The position numbers and the translations under genes were made by a program. Under the pieces are notes generated by a model, which did not search any database, had not been told where the DNA came from, and saw nothing but the letters and a program-made list of their open reading frames with translations. This document shows, piece by piece, positions 1-5,430 of a stretch of DNA of 9,340 nucleotides. Numbering within the stretch: position 1 is the first letter of the stretch; every line of letters starts with the position of its first letter. Source of the stretch: Ruminococcus sp. (GTDB taxonomy: Bacteria; Bacillota; Clostridia; Oscillospirales; Ruminococcaceae); contig DYCW01000382.1 of assembly GCA_019417865.1 (NCBI GenBank), forward strand, positions 9,644 to 18,983, in the 5' to 3' direction.

Positions 1-138
1 ATGCATTCTCGTCGAACTCACGTTAAGAAAAAGGCAATCCCTTTGCAAACATAGAATCGGATCAAGCCGATTCCGCCTGTTGTGCAATGTGACGGAAAAT
101 CAGGGGTATTTTTTTATATTCCAATTTTCAAAAAGCGG
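1..138. other. Upstream non-coding stretch with a small dyad
   Basis: No credible gene is visible before the first promoter. The one clear element is a 7-bp perfect dyad, GAATCGG at 54-60 and CCGATTC at 67-73, with a 6-base loop. No T-run follows on either strand, so it is a poor terminator. It could be an operator for the gene downstream or the remains of an upstream gene's 3' end; the sequence does not decide. Confidence 0.4.
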
Positions 139-167
139 TTGCCATTTTTTTAAATTTATGATATAAT
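139..167 (+). promoter_or_regulatory. Sigma-A promoter of the cellobiose phosphorylase gene
   Basis: The -35 is TTGCCA at 139-144 (5 of 6 to consensus) and the -10 is TATAAT at 162-167 (6 of 6), with exactly 17 bp between them. Transcription should start near 174, giving a leader of about 70 bases. That leader can form a weak hairpin (ACGGGA 176-181 with TCCCGT 207-212); no riboswitch is recognised. The ribosome binding site AAAGGA (230-235) lies 7 bases before the ATG at 243. Confidence 0.85.
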
Positions 168-242
168 AAAACCGAACGGGATATGTGGATTCATCATTGC
201 ACCAGTTCCCGTCTGAATACGAATCATAGAAAGGAATCTGTT

Positions 243-2696
243 ATGAAATTTGGACATTTCGACGACGTAAACAAGGAATACGTCATCCAGAATCCGAAGA
301 CTCCGTATCCGTGGATTAATTACCTCGGTACACAGGCGTTCTTCTCTCTTATCTCCAACACCGCCGGCGGCTATCACTTCTATAAAGATGCCCGCCTCCG
401 CAGAATTACCAGATACCGTTATAACAATGTGCCAGTTGACATGGGCGGTCGTTACTTCTACATCAAGGATAATGATACCATCTGGTCACCGGGCTGGTCA
501 CCGGTTAAGACCGATCTGGACAGCTATGAATGTCGCCATGGTATGGGTTATACCATCATCACCGGTAAGAAAAATGGTCTGTCCGCAGAAGTCACCTTCT
601 TTGTTCCGCAGGACTACAACGGCGAAATTCAGAGCGTTGTCCTCAAGAACGAAAGCAGCGAAACCAAGACCTTCCAGTTCTTCTCCTTTGTAGAATGGTG
701 TCTCTGGAATGCACAGGATGACTCCACCAACTTCCAGCGGAACTTTAACACCGGTGAAGTGGAAATTGTAGACTCTACCATCTTCCACAAGACCGAATAC
801 AAGGAAAGAAGAAACCACTTTGCGTTCTATACTGTAAATGATACCATTGACGGCTATGACACCGACAGAGAATCGTTCCTTGGTCTGTACAATGGTTTTG
901 AAAATCCGCAGGTTGTCGCAGCTGGTAAGGCTTCCAATTCTGTAGCAGACGGCTGGTCGCCGATTGCTTCCCATTACAAGGAAATCACCCTTGCTCCGGG
1001 CGAATCCAAGCAGCTGGTCTTCATTCTGGGCTATGTAGAAAACCCAGTAGAAGAAAAGTTCAATGCGGATGGTTCTATGAACAAGTCCAGAGCGTATGCG
1101 ATGATGGAGCAGTACAACACACCAGAAAAGGTAGCTGCTGGTCTGGCTGCCCTCAAGGAAATGTGGGATAACCTGCTGTCCAAGTATACCGTTAAGACAC
1201 CGGATGACAAGATGAACCGTATGGTCAACATCTGGAACCAGTATCAGTGTATGGTTACCTTTAACATGTCTCGTTCTGCTTCCTACTTTGAAAGCGGGAT
1301 CGGTCGTGGTATGGGCTTCCGTGACTCCAATCAGGACTTGCTGGGCTTTGTACATCAGATTCCAGACCGTGCAAGAGAGCGTCTGATTGACCTTGCTTCC
1401 ACCCAGTTTGAAGATGGCGGATGCTATCACCAGTATCAGCCGCTCACGAAGAAGGGCAACAACGAAATCGGTGGTGACTTCTCCGATGACCCGCTGTGGA
1501 TGATTCTGTCTGTTGCTGCTTACATTAAGGAATCCGGCGACTATAGCATTCTGGATGAAATGGTGCCGTATGACAACGATGCCAATAAGGCAAAGACCAT
1601 GATGGATCACCTCGAAAAGAGCTTCTATCATGTATTTGAAAATGTTGGTCCGCACGGACTGCCGCTGGCAATGCGGGCTGACTGGAACGACTGCATTAAC
1701 CTCTCCTGCTTCTCCTCGGAACCGGGTGAGTCCTTCCAGACTTCCACCTCTCCGAAGTACGGCGAAGAAAAGTACAGCCGGATTGCAGAATCTGTGATGG
1801 TTGCTGCGTTGTTCACCTATGCGGGTCCGTCCTATGTGGATATGTGCCGCATCAAGGGTGACACAGCTGGTGCAGAAAAGGCACAGGCTGCGGTAGAACA
1901 GATGAAGAAGAACATCATGGATTACGGCTGGGACGGCGAGTGGTTCCTGCGTGCGTATGATGACTTTGGCAAGAAGATGGGCTCTCACGAGTGTGAAGAG
2001 GGCAAGATCTTCATTGAACCGCAGGGCTTTGCTGTTATGGGCGGCTGCGGCAAGGAAACCGGTGCGGATCTGAAGGCACTGGAATCTGTTGATAAGTGGC
2101 TGAATTCCGAACATGGTCTGAGCCTGAATCAGCCGGCATTTACCAAGTATTTCATCGAATATGGTGAAATTTCCACCTATCCAGCTGGCTATAAGGAAAA
2201 TGCAGGTATCTTCTGCCACAACAATGCATGGATTATCTGTGCAGAGGCATTTGTCGGTCATGGCGACAAGGCATTTGAATACTACAGCAAGATTGCACCG
2301 GCTTACAGAGAAGAAAAGTACTCTGACCTGCACAGAACGGAACCGTATGTATACGCTCAGATGATCGCTGGTAAGGATGCAAAGCGGCACGGCGAAGCAA
2401 AGAACAGCTGGCTGACCGGTACAGCAGCATGGAACTTTGTCGCTGTTTCTCAGTACATTCTGGGGATCATTCCGGATTGGAACGGTCTGAAGGTGGATCC
2501 GTCTATTCCGCACGAATGGGATGGCTTTACAGTTTCCAGACAGTTCCGTGGCTGTACTTACGAAATTACCGTCAAGAACCCGAACCATGTTTGCAAGGGG
2601 ATTGCATCGGTAACAGTAGATGGTAAGGCAATCGAAGGCAATGTACTGCCGGTATTCGACGGCGGCGTACATACCGTTGAAGTGGTAATGGGTTGA
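243..2696 (+). CDS. cbpA: Cellobiose phosphorylase, glycoside hydrolase family 94
   Basis: The 817-residue protein is a cytoplasmic GH94 phosphorylase. It should cleave cellobiose with phosphate to glucose 1-phosphate and glucose, saving one ATP per disaccharide in a cellulose-using cell. The length fits cellobiose phosphorylase (about 810-820) and rules out cellodextrin phosphorylase (near 1,000). Domain order fits the family: an N-terminal beta-sandwich (about 1-270), a linker, an (alpha/alpha)6 barrel (about 310-720) and a C-terminal beta sheet. The barrel holds ADWNDC at 479-484, where D483 is the likely general acid by family homology. H659 (CHNNAW) and the WLTGT loop near 723-727 match the phosphate site. 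The open frame extends upstream to 183, but the ATG at 243 is chosen for its AAAGGA site. Lysine is coded mostly by AAG, unlike the other genes here, which suggests high expression. Chitobiose or laminaribiose phosphorylase is a less likely alternative. Confidence 0.93.
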   Translation: MKFGHFDDVNKEYVIQNPKTPYPWINYLGTQAFFSLISNTAGGYHFYKDARLRRITRYRYNNVPVDMGGRYFYIKDNDTIWSPGWSPVKTDLDSYECRHGMGYTIITGKKNGLSAEVTFFVPQDYNGEIQSVVLKNESSETKTFQFFSFVEWCLWNAQDDSTNFQRNFNTGEVEIVDSTIFHKTEYKERRNHFAFYTVNDTIDGYDTDRESFLGLYNGFENPQVVAAGKASNSVADGWSPIASHYKEITLAPGESKQLVFILGYVENPVEEKFNADGSMNKSRAYAMMEQYNTPEKVAAGLAALKEMWDNLLSKYTVKTPDDKMNRMVNIWNQYQCMVTFNMSRSASYFESGIGRGMGFRDSNQDLLGFVHQIPDRARERLIDLASTQFEDGGCYHQYQPLTKKGNNEIGGDFSDDPLWMILSVAAYIKESGDYSILDEMVPYDNDANKAKTMMDHLEKSFYHVFENVGPHGLPLAMRADWNDCINLSCFSSEPGESFQTSTSPKYGEEKYSRIAESVMVAALFTYAGPSYVDMCRIKGDTAGAEKAQAAVEQMKKNIMDYGWDGEWFLRAYDDFGKKMGSHECEEGKIFIEPQGFAVMGGCGKETGADLKALESVDKWLNSEHGLSLNQPAFTKYFIEYGEISTYPAGYKENAGIFCHNNAWIICAEAFVGHGDKAFEYYSKIAPAYREEKYSDLHRTEPYVYAQMIAGKDAKRHGEAKNSWLTGTAAWNFVAVSQYILGIIPDWNGLKVDPSIPHEWDGFTVSRQFRGCTYEITVKNPNHVCKGIASVTVDGKAIEGNVLPVFDGGVHTVEVVMG

Positions 2697-2725
2697 TTTG
2701 CCTTTGAGCATTTGAAAAGAACATA

Positions 2726-2776
2726 AAAAGAGCGTTGCTGCACCAGGGGGTTCTGTTGCGGCAACGCTTTTTGTTT
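2726..2776 (+). terminator. Rho-independent terminator of the cellobiose phosphorylase gene
   Basis: AGCGTTGC (2731-2738) pairs perfectly with GCAACGCT (2761-2768), and TTTTTGTTT follows the stem directly. It lies 35 bases after the stop codon, so the gene appears to be monocistronic. An A-run before the stem may give some termination on the other strand too. Confidence 0.88.
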
Positions 2777-2911
2777 GGGATAGATGAGAAGAAACAAATA
2801 AAATTCGCCGCCGTTTGGCATTCAGCGAGTAAAATTTGTTTGTTGAACTCATATTAACATGGCAAGATTTATTACAATGCAGCATGGTGTTTAATTACAT
2901 GCATTTCGACC
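2777..2911. other. AT-rich intergenic spacer
   Basis: I see no gene, promoter or strong hairpin between the cellobiose phosphorylase terminator and the decayed toxin tail. Short open frames here lack ribosome binding sites. Confidence 0.5.
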
Positions 2912-2947
2912 TTGTACATGATTTTTTATGATGATAAACGGAAATAG
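2912..2947 (+). pseudogene. Decayed 3' tail of a third toxin copy
   Basis: The frame ends in LYMIFYDDKRK and a TAG stop, close to the LLYDIFHNKRK tail of the two intact peptide genes downstream. The bases that follow (GAAATAGCCGCCC) match the intact copies' GAAATAACCGCCC terminator arm. Nothing upstream resembles the toxin's membrane span, leader or promoter, so only the last dozen codons survive. Its position relative to the first antisense RNA is the same as in the intact modules, which supports a homologous relic over chance. Confidence 0.6.
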
Positions 2948-2980
2948 CCGCCCGAGCGTCCAAACCTGAGCAGCTATTTC
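2941..2980. terminator. Shared terminator hairpin, relic copy
   Basis: GAAATAGC (2941-2948) pairs with GCTATTTC (2973-2980). It is the counterpart of the hairpins after the intact toxin genes, and here would end the first antisense RNA. The T-tract is weak on both strands, so termination efficiency is uncertain. Confidence 0.55.
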
Positions 2981-3027
2981 TTAGTCAAACTTAATTGGGA
3001 GCGACCGCCTATCGGTATGCTCTCCTT
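2941..3027 (-). ncRNA. Antisense antitoxin RNA, copy 0
   Basis: This predicted RNA of about 87 bases runs leftward from a perfect promoter (-35 at 3057-3062, -10 at 3034-3039) into the relic hairpin at 2941-2980. Its 5' part, from 3022 to 2997, starts GAGCATACC and includes GGCGGTC and GCTCCC, as in the toxin leader. Its natural partner, the toxin copy to its left, is decayed, so it may be an orphan, but it could still act in trans on the intact copies. Confidence 0.6.
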
Positions 3028-3033
3028 ATCTTT

Positions 3034-3062
3034 ATTATACCCGATTCTATTCGGATTGTCAA
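3034..3062 (-). promoter_or_regulatory. Consensus promoter of antisense RNA copy 0
   Basis: On the minus strand, TTGACA (3057-3062) and TATAAT (3034-3039) are both perfect, separated by 17 bp. It faces away from the toxin promoter at 3136, so the two are divergent within the unit. Confidence 0.85.
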
Positions 3063-3135
3063 GCAGCAATGCGTTTTTCAGCGAAAGAGAAGCTTCCTCT
3101 CATTCTCAAAGATATACTGTTTTTGTATAAATTTG

Positions 3136-3164
3136 TTGACTTTGCCCGAAAAATCTGATACAAT
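3136..3164 (+). promoter_or_regulatory. Toxin promoter, copy 1
   Basis: The -35 TTGACT (3136-3141) and -10 TACAAT (3159-3164) are 17 bp apart, with a TG one base before the -10 (extended -10). Start is predicted near 3171, giving a leader of about 60 bases. It is weaker than the antisense promoters, as expected for a toxin kept in check by RNA excess. Confidence 0.75.
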
Positions 3165-3197
3165 AACAAACAAGAGCATACCAGAAAGCGGTAGGCG

Positions 3198-3228
3198 GTC
3201 AATCCACGCTCCCAGAAATGGGGGTGAC
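3198..3228 (-). promoter_or_regulatory. Toxin leader: RBS-hiding hairpin that resembles a type I-C CRISPR repeat, copy 1
   Basis: On the plus strand, CGCTCCCA (3207-3214) pairs with TGGGGGTG (3219-3226) through eight pairs, two of them G-U, closed by a GAAA tetraloop. This buries the Shine-Dalgarno GGGGGTG just before the ATG at 3232. Read on the minus strand, the same 31 bases begin GTCACCCCCA and end GGGAGCGTGGATTGAC. Known type I-C CRISPR repeats share the form GTC, C-rich arm, short loop, G-rich arm, GCGTGGATTGA plus three bases. There is no array or cas gene here, so this is a single repeat-like element. Confidence 0.6.
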
Positions 3229-3231
3229 ATT

Positions 3232-3330
3232 ATGAACTATGTTACATGGTCTGATCTTATCCAGTACAGCATTTTGCTTGTAGCTGTTGCATCATTACTG
3301 TATGATATTTTTCATAACAAACGGAAATAA
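3232..3330 (+). CDS. Small membrane toxin-like peptide of a type I module, copy 1
   Basis: This 32-residue peptide begins MNYVTWSDLIQ, continues with a hydrophobic span (about residues 9-25) and ends in the basic tail HNKRK. That plan, one membrane helix plus a positive C-terminus, is typical of type I toxins in Firmicutes (Fst, TxpA/BsrG and the holin-like toxin group), which depolarise or damage the membrane. Family assignment is by architecture and is not certain. The ATG is chosen because GGGGGTGA sits five bases before it. The frame stays open upstream, but no start there has a ribosome site. The stop codon lies inside the terminator stem, so the antisense RNA converging from the right overlaps the end of the gene. 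Copy 2 is identical base for base. A short regulatory or stress membrane peptide is the alternative. Confidence 0.8.
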   Translation: MNYVTWSDLIQYSILLVAVASLLYDIFHNKRK

Positions 3331-3363
3331 CCGCCCACGTCTCGCAAACTGAACGGTTATTTC
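3324..3363. terminator. Bidirectional terminator hairpin, toxin 1 / antisense 1
   Basis: GAAATAACCG (3324-3333) pairs perfectly over 10 bp with CGGTTATTTC (3354-3363). The arms read the same on both strands, so it can serve the toxin mRNA going right and the antisense RNA going left. It contains the toxin stop codon. No long T-run follows on either side; the A/T-rich base of the stem may substitute. Confidence 0.7.
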
Positions 3364-3410
3364 TATAACAATTCATTTTGGGAGCGACCGCCTATCGGTA
3401 TGCTCTCCTT
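3324..3410 (-). ncRNA. Antisense antitoxin RNA, copy 1
   Basis: This predicted RNA of about 87 bases starts near 3410 and runs left into the shared hairpin at 3324-3363, overlapping the 3' end of toxin copy 1. Two contacts with the toxin mRNA are possible. One is full complementarity across the hairpin region. The other is a 10-bp pairing (two G-U) of its GTCGCTCCCA, from minus strand 3388-3379, with TGGGGGTGAC (3219-3228), which holds the toxin Shine-Dalgarno. A double contact of this kind resembles the RNA I/RNA II logic of the enterococcal par (Fst) locus. Existence and length are inferred from promoter and hairpin only. Confidence 0.7.
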
Positions 3411-3416
3411 ATCTTT

Positions 3417-3445
3417 ATTATACCCGATTTCATCCAGATTGTCAA
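3417..3445 (-). promoter_or_regulatory. Consensus promoter of antisense RNA copy 1
   Basis: TTGACA (minus strand, 3440-3445) and TATAAT (3417-3422) are both perfect with a 17-bp spacer. The spacer sequence differs from copy 0 while both hexamers are kept, which suggests selection on promoter strength. Confidence 0.87.
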
Positions 3446-3518
3446 GCAGCAATGCGTTTTCCAGCGAAAGAGAAGCTTTCTCTCATTCTCAAAGATATAC
3501 TGTTTTTGTATAAATTTA

Positions 3519-3547
3519 TTGACTTTGCCCAAAAAATCTGGTATGAT
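3519..3547 (+). promoter_or_regulatory. Toxin promoter, copy 2
   Basis: The -35 TTGACT (3519-3524) and -10 TATGAT (3542-3547) are 17 bp apart, with an extended TG one base before the -10. The -10 differs from copy 1 (TACAAT), so the two toxin genes may be expressed at different levels. Confidence 0.75.
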
Positions 3548-3580
3548 AACAAACAAGAGCATACCAAAAAGCGGTAGGCG

Positions 3581-3611
3581 GTCAATCCACGCTCCCAGAA
3601 ATGGGGGTGAC
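3581..3611 (-). promoter_or_regulatory. Toxin leader: RBS-hiding hairpin and type I-C repeat-like element, copy 2
   Basis: It is identical to the element at 3198-3228, including the GAAA-capped stem and, on the minus strand, the GCGTGGATTGA segment. Bases just upstream in the leader (3562-3571) differ slightly from copy 1, but this 31-base block is unchanged. Confidence 0.6.
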
Positions 3612-3614
3612 ATT

Positions 3615-3713
3615 ATGAACTATGTTACATGGTCTGATCTTATCCAGTACAGCATTTTGCTTGTAGCTGTTGCATCATTACTGTATGATATTTTTCATAA
3701 CAAACGGAAATAA
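3615..3713 (+). CDS. Small membrane toxin-like peptide of a type I module, copy 2
   Basis: The 32-residue peptide and its 99-base ORF are identical to copy 1: a hydrophobic span at about residues 9-25 and a basic tail. The start is set by the GGGGGTGA ribosome site in the leader hairpin. The stop overlaps the left arm of the following hairpin, and the antisense RNA that converges on it is copy 2, from 3796. The flanking terminator loop and the antisense segment differ clearly from those of copy 1 while the ORF does not, so duplicated toxins may each have kept their own RNA partner. As for copy 1, the function is inferred from size, membrane span and the antisense arrangement. Confidence 0.8.
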   Translation: MNYVTWSDLIQYSILLVAVASLLYDIFHNKRK

Positions 3714-3750
3714 CCGCCCCTAAGCGACCAAACTGGAGACGGTTATTTTC
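3707..3750. terminator. Bidirectional terminator hairpin, toxin 2 / antisense 2
   Basis: AAATAACCG (3708-3716) pairs with CGGTTATTT (3740-3748) over 9 bp, followed by TTC on the plus strand. The loop (3717-3739) differs in length and sequence from the copy 1 loop, keeping mainly the CAAACTG motif. Confidence 0.68.
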
Positions 3751-3796
3751 GTAATCTTTCAACTTGGGAGCGACCGCCTATCGGTATGCTCTCTTT
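3707..3796 (-). ncRNA. Antisense antitoxin RNA, copy 2
   Basis: This predicted RNA of about 90 bases starts near 3796 and ends at the hairpin shared with toxin copy 2. Its first 26-29 bases match copies 0 and 1, including GTCGCTCCCA, which can pair with the toxin Shine-Dalgarno. The segment after that (about 3764-3749) is unit-specific. No toxin gene lies to the right of its promoter, so the array ends with an antisense cassette. That supports pairing each antisense RNA with the toxin on its left. Confidence 0.68.
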
Positions 3797-3802
3797 ATTT
3801 TT

Positions 3803-3831
3803 ATTATACCCGATTCCATCCCAATTGTCAA
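3803..3831 (-). promoter_or_regulatory. Consensus promoter of antisense RNA copy 2
   Basis: TTGACA (minus strand, 3826-3831) and TATAAT (3803-3808) are both perfect, 17 bp apart. Repeat similarity stops a few bases beyond the -35, so the promoter marks the right edge of the array. Confidence 0.87.
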
Positions 3832-3938
3832 GCAGTCATCCAGATTTTTTCACAGATACAATGTGCCTCTGCAATCGGTAAGTCTGACTACAGTTTACCA
3901 TTTGGAAGGCTGTATTTTTACTTATGCGAATCAAATTT

Positions 3939-4898
3939 TTATGTTTCTATTTCTTTAAAATCCACCCGAATATCCCCTGTATCGGTGCGAATGGTCAAAG
4001 TATTCATGGCATTGGGAATCCGATAGCCGCTTTTCTCTCCATTTACCAAAATATCTCCGACATCTGTTTCTGCATCTACGGAGCAGCTATCCTTTTCTGC
4101 ATACAGGACACAAGTCACATCTCCAATGGCATTTTCAATTTTACAATGATCGTACAGTGTACAGTCACGCAGGTTCACATTGCCTGTATCAGAATCAATT
4201 TCTGTCCGAACCAGTGTGCTGTCTGTAATTTGCAGTGAGCCAATGTCGCTTTGAATCGTTCCGCTGCCGTTGCCAATGCAATCTCGCAGTGCAATATCCC
4301 CTGTGTTTTGCTGGATCTCCAGCTTTTCCCGTACCTGTATCTGTTCCAGCGAAGTGCCTCCAATATCATTGAAAACCGATAAATTTTTGCAGGTGATGCT
4401 TTGCAGGGAGCAATCGCCGGTGTTGTTTTCCATGGAAATAGTATCTGCTTTCAGGTCATGCACCTGGATTTCTCCAATATCATTTTGCAACGTTACATTT
4501 TCATAAACTGCTTCCGGTAGAGAGATCGTTACCTCTGGTGTCGGCAGAGCAATGCCGAATTGGAAATGGTTATACCACCAGTTCTTTTTCTGCGACTTTG
4601 TATCAATGCAGAGTGTGCCGTCTTTTACCGTGACATAGATGCGGTCGTCGGGCATATTCGTTGCAGAAATGGTGCAGATGTCCCCTTTCGCTGGCTGCAC
4701 TACGATATCCATGATGTCTGTCTGGCAGTCAATACTTGCAAATGATTCTGTTACTTCAAAATAGCGGTCTTTTAGATTCATTGCCTCCGCATATTTATCT
4801 GCATTCCATGAACCCGCTGCCACACTGATACCAGTGAGTACGATTCCGCCGACCAACAAGGCACAGGCAGTAATATAATAAGGTTTACGCAGTTTCAT
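3939..4898 (-). CDS. DUF4097-family beta-repeat protein, membrane-anchored
   Basis: The 319-residue protein opens with a short basic stretch and a hydrophobic segment (about 8-29), likely a signal anchor that places the rest outside the membrane. From about residue 130 it carries nine evenly spaced repeats of 19-22 residues around a turn of the form [ND]-x-[TIV]-G-x, with the glycines at 142, 161, 180, 200, 220, 239, 259, 281 and 308. This is the DUF4097 pattern and suggests a right-handed beta-helix-like stack. The biochemical role of the family is unclear; some members sit in cell-envelope stress operons. The ATG overlaps the preceding gene by 14 bases and has AAGGAGG seven bases upstream. 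It is the last gene of the PadR operon. I see no clear terminator between its stop and the small RNA array. Confidence 0.82.
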   Translation of the reverse strand: MKLRKPYYITACALLVGGIVLTGISVAAGSWNADKYAEAMNLKDRYFEVTESFASIDCQTDIMDIVVQPAKGDICTISATNMPDDRIYVTVKDGTLCIDTKSQKKNWWYNHFQFGIALPTPEVTISLPEAVYENVTLQNDIGEIQVHDLKADTISMENNTGDCSLQSITCKNLSVFNDIGGTSLEQIQVREKLEIQQNTGDIALRDCIGNGSGTIQSDIGSLQITDSTLVRTEIDSDTGNVNLRDCTLYDHCKIENAIGDVTCVLYAEKDSCSVDAETDVGDILVNGEKSGYRIPNAMNTLTIRTDTGDIRVDFKEIET

Positions 4899-5430
4899 AG
4901 GATTCCTCCTTCTTCATCCAATGGCAGAATTTTCGTCCCAGGAGAACATGTGTCTTCCAAAGTCCTACAATCCCGAGCAGGCATGGCTTCCAACAGAGCA
5001 AGGTCAGTCCGGCAGCAACCAGTGCCCAGCCAATCCCCTGCAAACCGATGGGATAATACACGGAAAAATATAGAATGCCAGCGAACAAGCTTATGACAGC
5101 ACCAGCAGCCAATGCAATTGGTACCACGATCAGTACGACCCATGCCGTTACGAGTAGGGCAAACCATGCTGCCAGAAAGCCGATCCAGAAGGGAAAGGTC
5201 AGAATCAAAACGGTCAGCTTCCAGCCGAAGTTGGATTTTTTCACGGTTGTTTGCGGCTGTATTGGTTTGCCATCATGGAGCAGGCGTTCCGCTGCTTCTT
5301 CTGGCGTATCGACGGGAGTGCCGCCTTCTTGGAAGTAGGAGCGGTAAAAGGCCAATGCCTCGTTGCGATCCTCTTCCGGTGCATCTTTCAGGGCCCGTTC
5401 CAGACGGGAGAGATATTCTTGTTCGGTCAT
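4885..5430 (-). CDS. HAAS-domain / DUF1700 membrane protein
   Basis: The 181-residue protein starts with a soluble helical region (about 1-60, MTEQEYLSRLERAL and later PEEAAERLL) typical of the HAAS/DUF1700 family. A hydrophobic part (about 70-165) with roughly four membrane segments follows, and then a short charged tail. Genes of this type commonly stand between a PadR regulator and a DUF4097 protein, as here. The soluble domain is thought to contact the regulator or partner proteins, but no enzymatic function is known. The start codon overlaps the PadR stop (ATGA) and is preceded by AGGAGG within the PadR gene, so the two are translationally coupled. The downstream gene overlaps its last 14 bases. 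Confidence 0.83.
   Translation of the reverse strand: MTEQEYLSRLERALKDAPEEDRNEALAFYRSYFQEGGTPVDTPEEAAERLLHDGKPIQPQTTVKKSNFGWKLTVLILTFPFWIGFLAAWFALLVTAWVVLIVVPIALAAGAVISLFAGILYFSVYYPIGLQGIGWALVAAGLTLLCWKPCLLGIVGLWKTHVLLGRKFCHWMKKEESYETA

Larger units (their letters stand above)
2995..3835. repeat. Tandem repeat of a 383-386 bp toxin/antisense module, 2.2 copies
   Basis: Unit 1 spans 2995-3377, unit 2 spans 3378-3763, and a partial unit 3 spans 3764-3835, ending just past the antisense -35. Each begins TTGGGAGCGACCGCC. The first two are highly similar over most of their length. Differences cluster in the spacer of the antisense promoter, the terminator loop and the stretch between terminator and next unit. 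The toxin ORFs are identical. The pattern points to recent tandem duplication with local divergence. Confidence 0.93.

Noticed and set aside
54..73. Terminator of an upstream gene
   Set aside because: The hairpin has no T-run on either strand and no gene end is visible before it.
498..2885. Long minus-strand open frame opposite the cellobiose phosphorylase gene
   Set aside because: It mirrors the codon bias of a highly expressed gene; the protein has no recognisable domains and no ribosome site, while the plus-strand gene has clear catalytic motifs.
2995..3231. In-frame N-terminal extension giving a 111-residue protein in both toxin units
   Set aside because: The extension would begin at a TTG with no ribosome site, covers both promoters, and is upstream of the strong site at GGGGGTGA. 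The frame is open by chance and was copied by the tandem duplication.
3392..3613. Minus-strand 73-residue frame in toxin unit 2
   Set aside because: It is not kept open in unit 1 despite high nucleotide similarity and has no ribosome site; it spans the toxin leader and promoter in reverse.
2995..3835. A true CRISPR array
   Set aside because: There are only two repeat-like elements 383 bp apart, with a gene between them and no spacers of normal size or cas genes.
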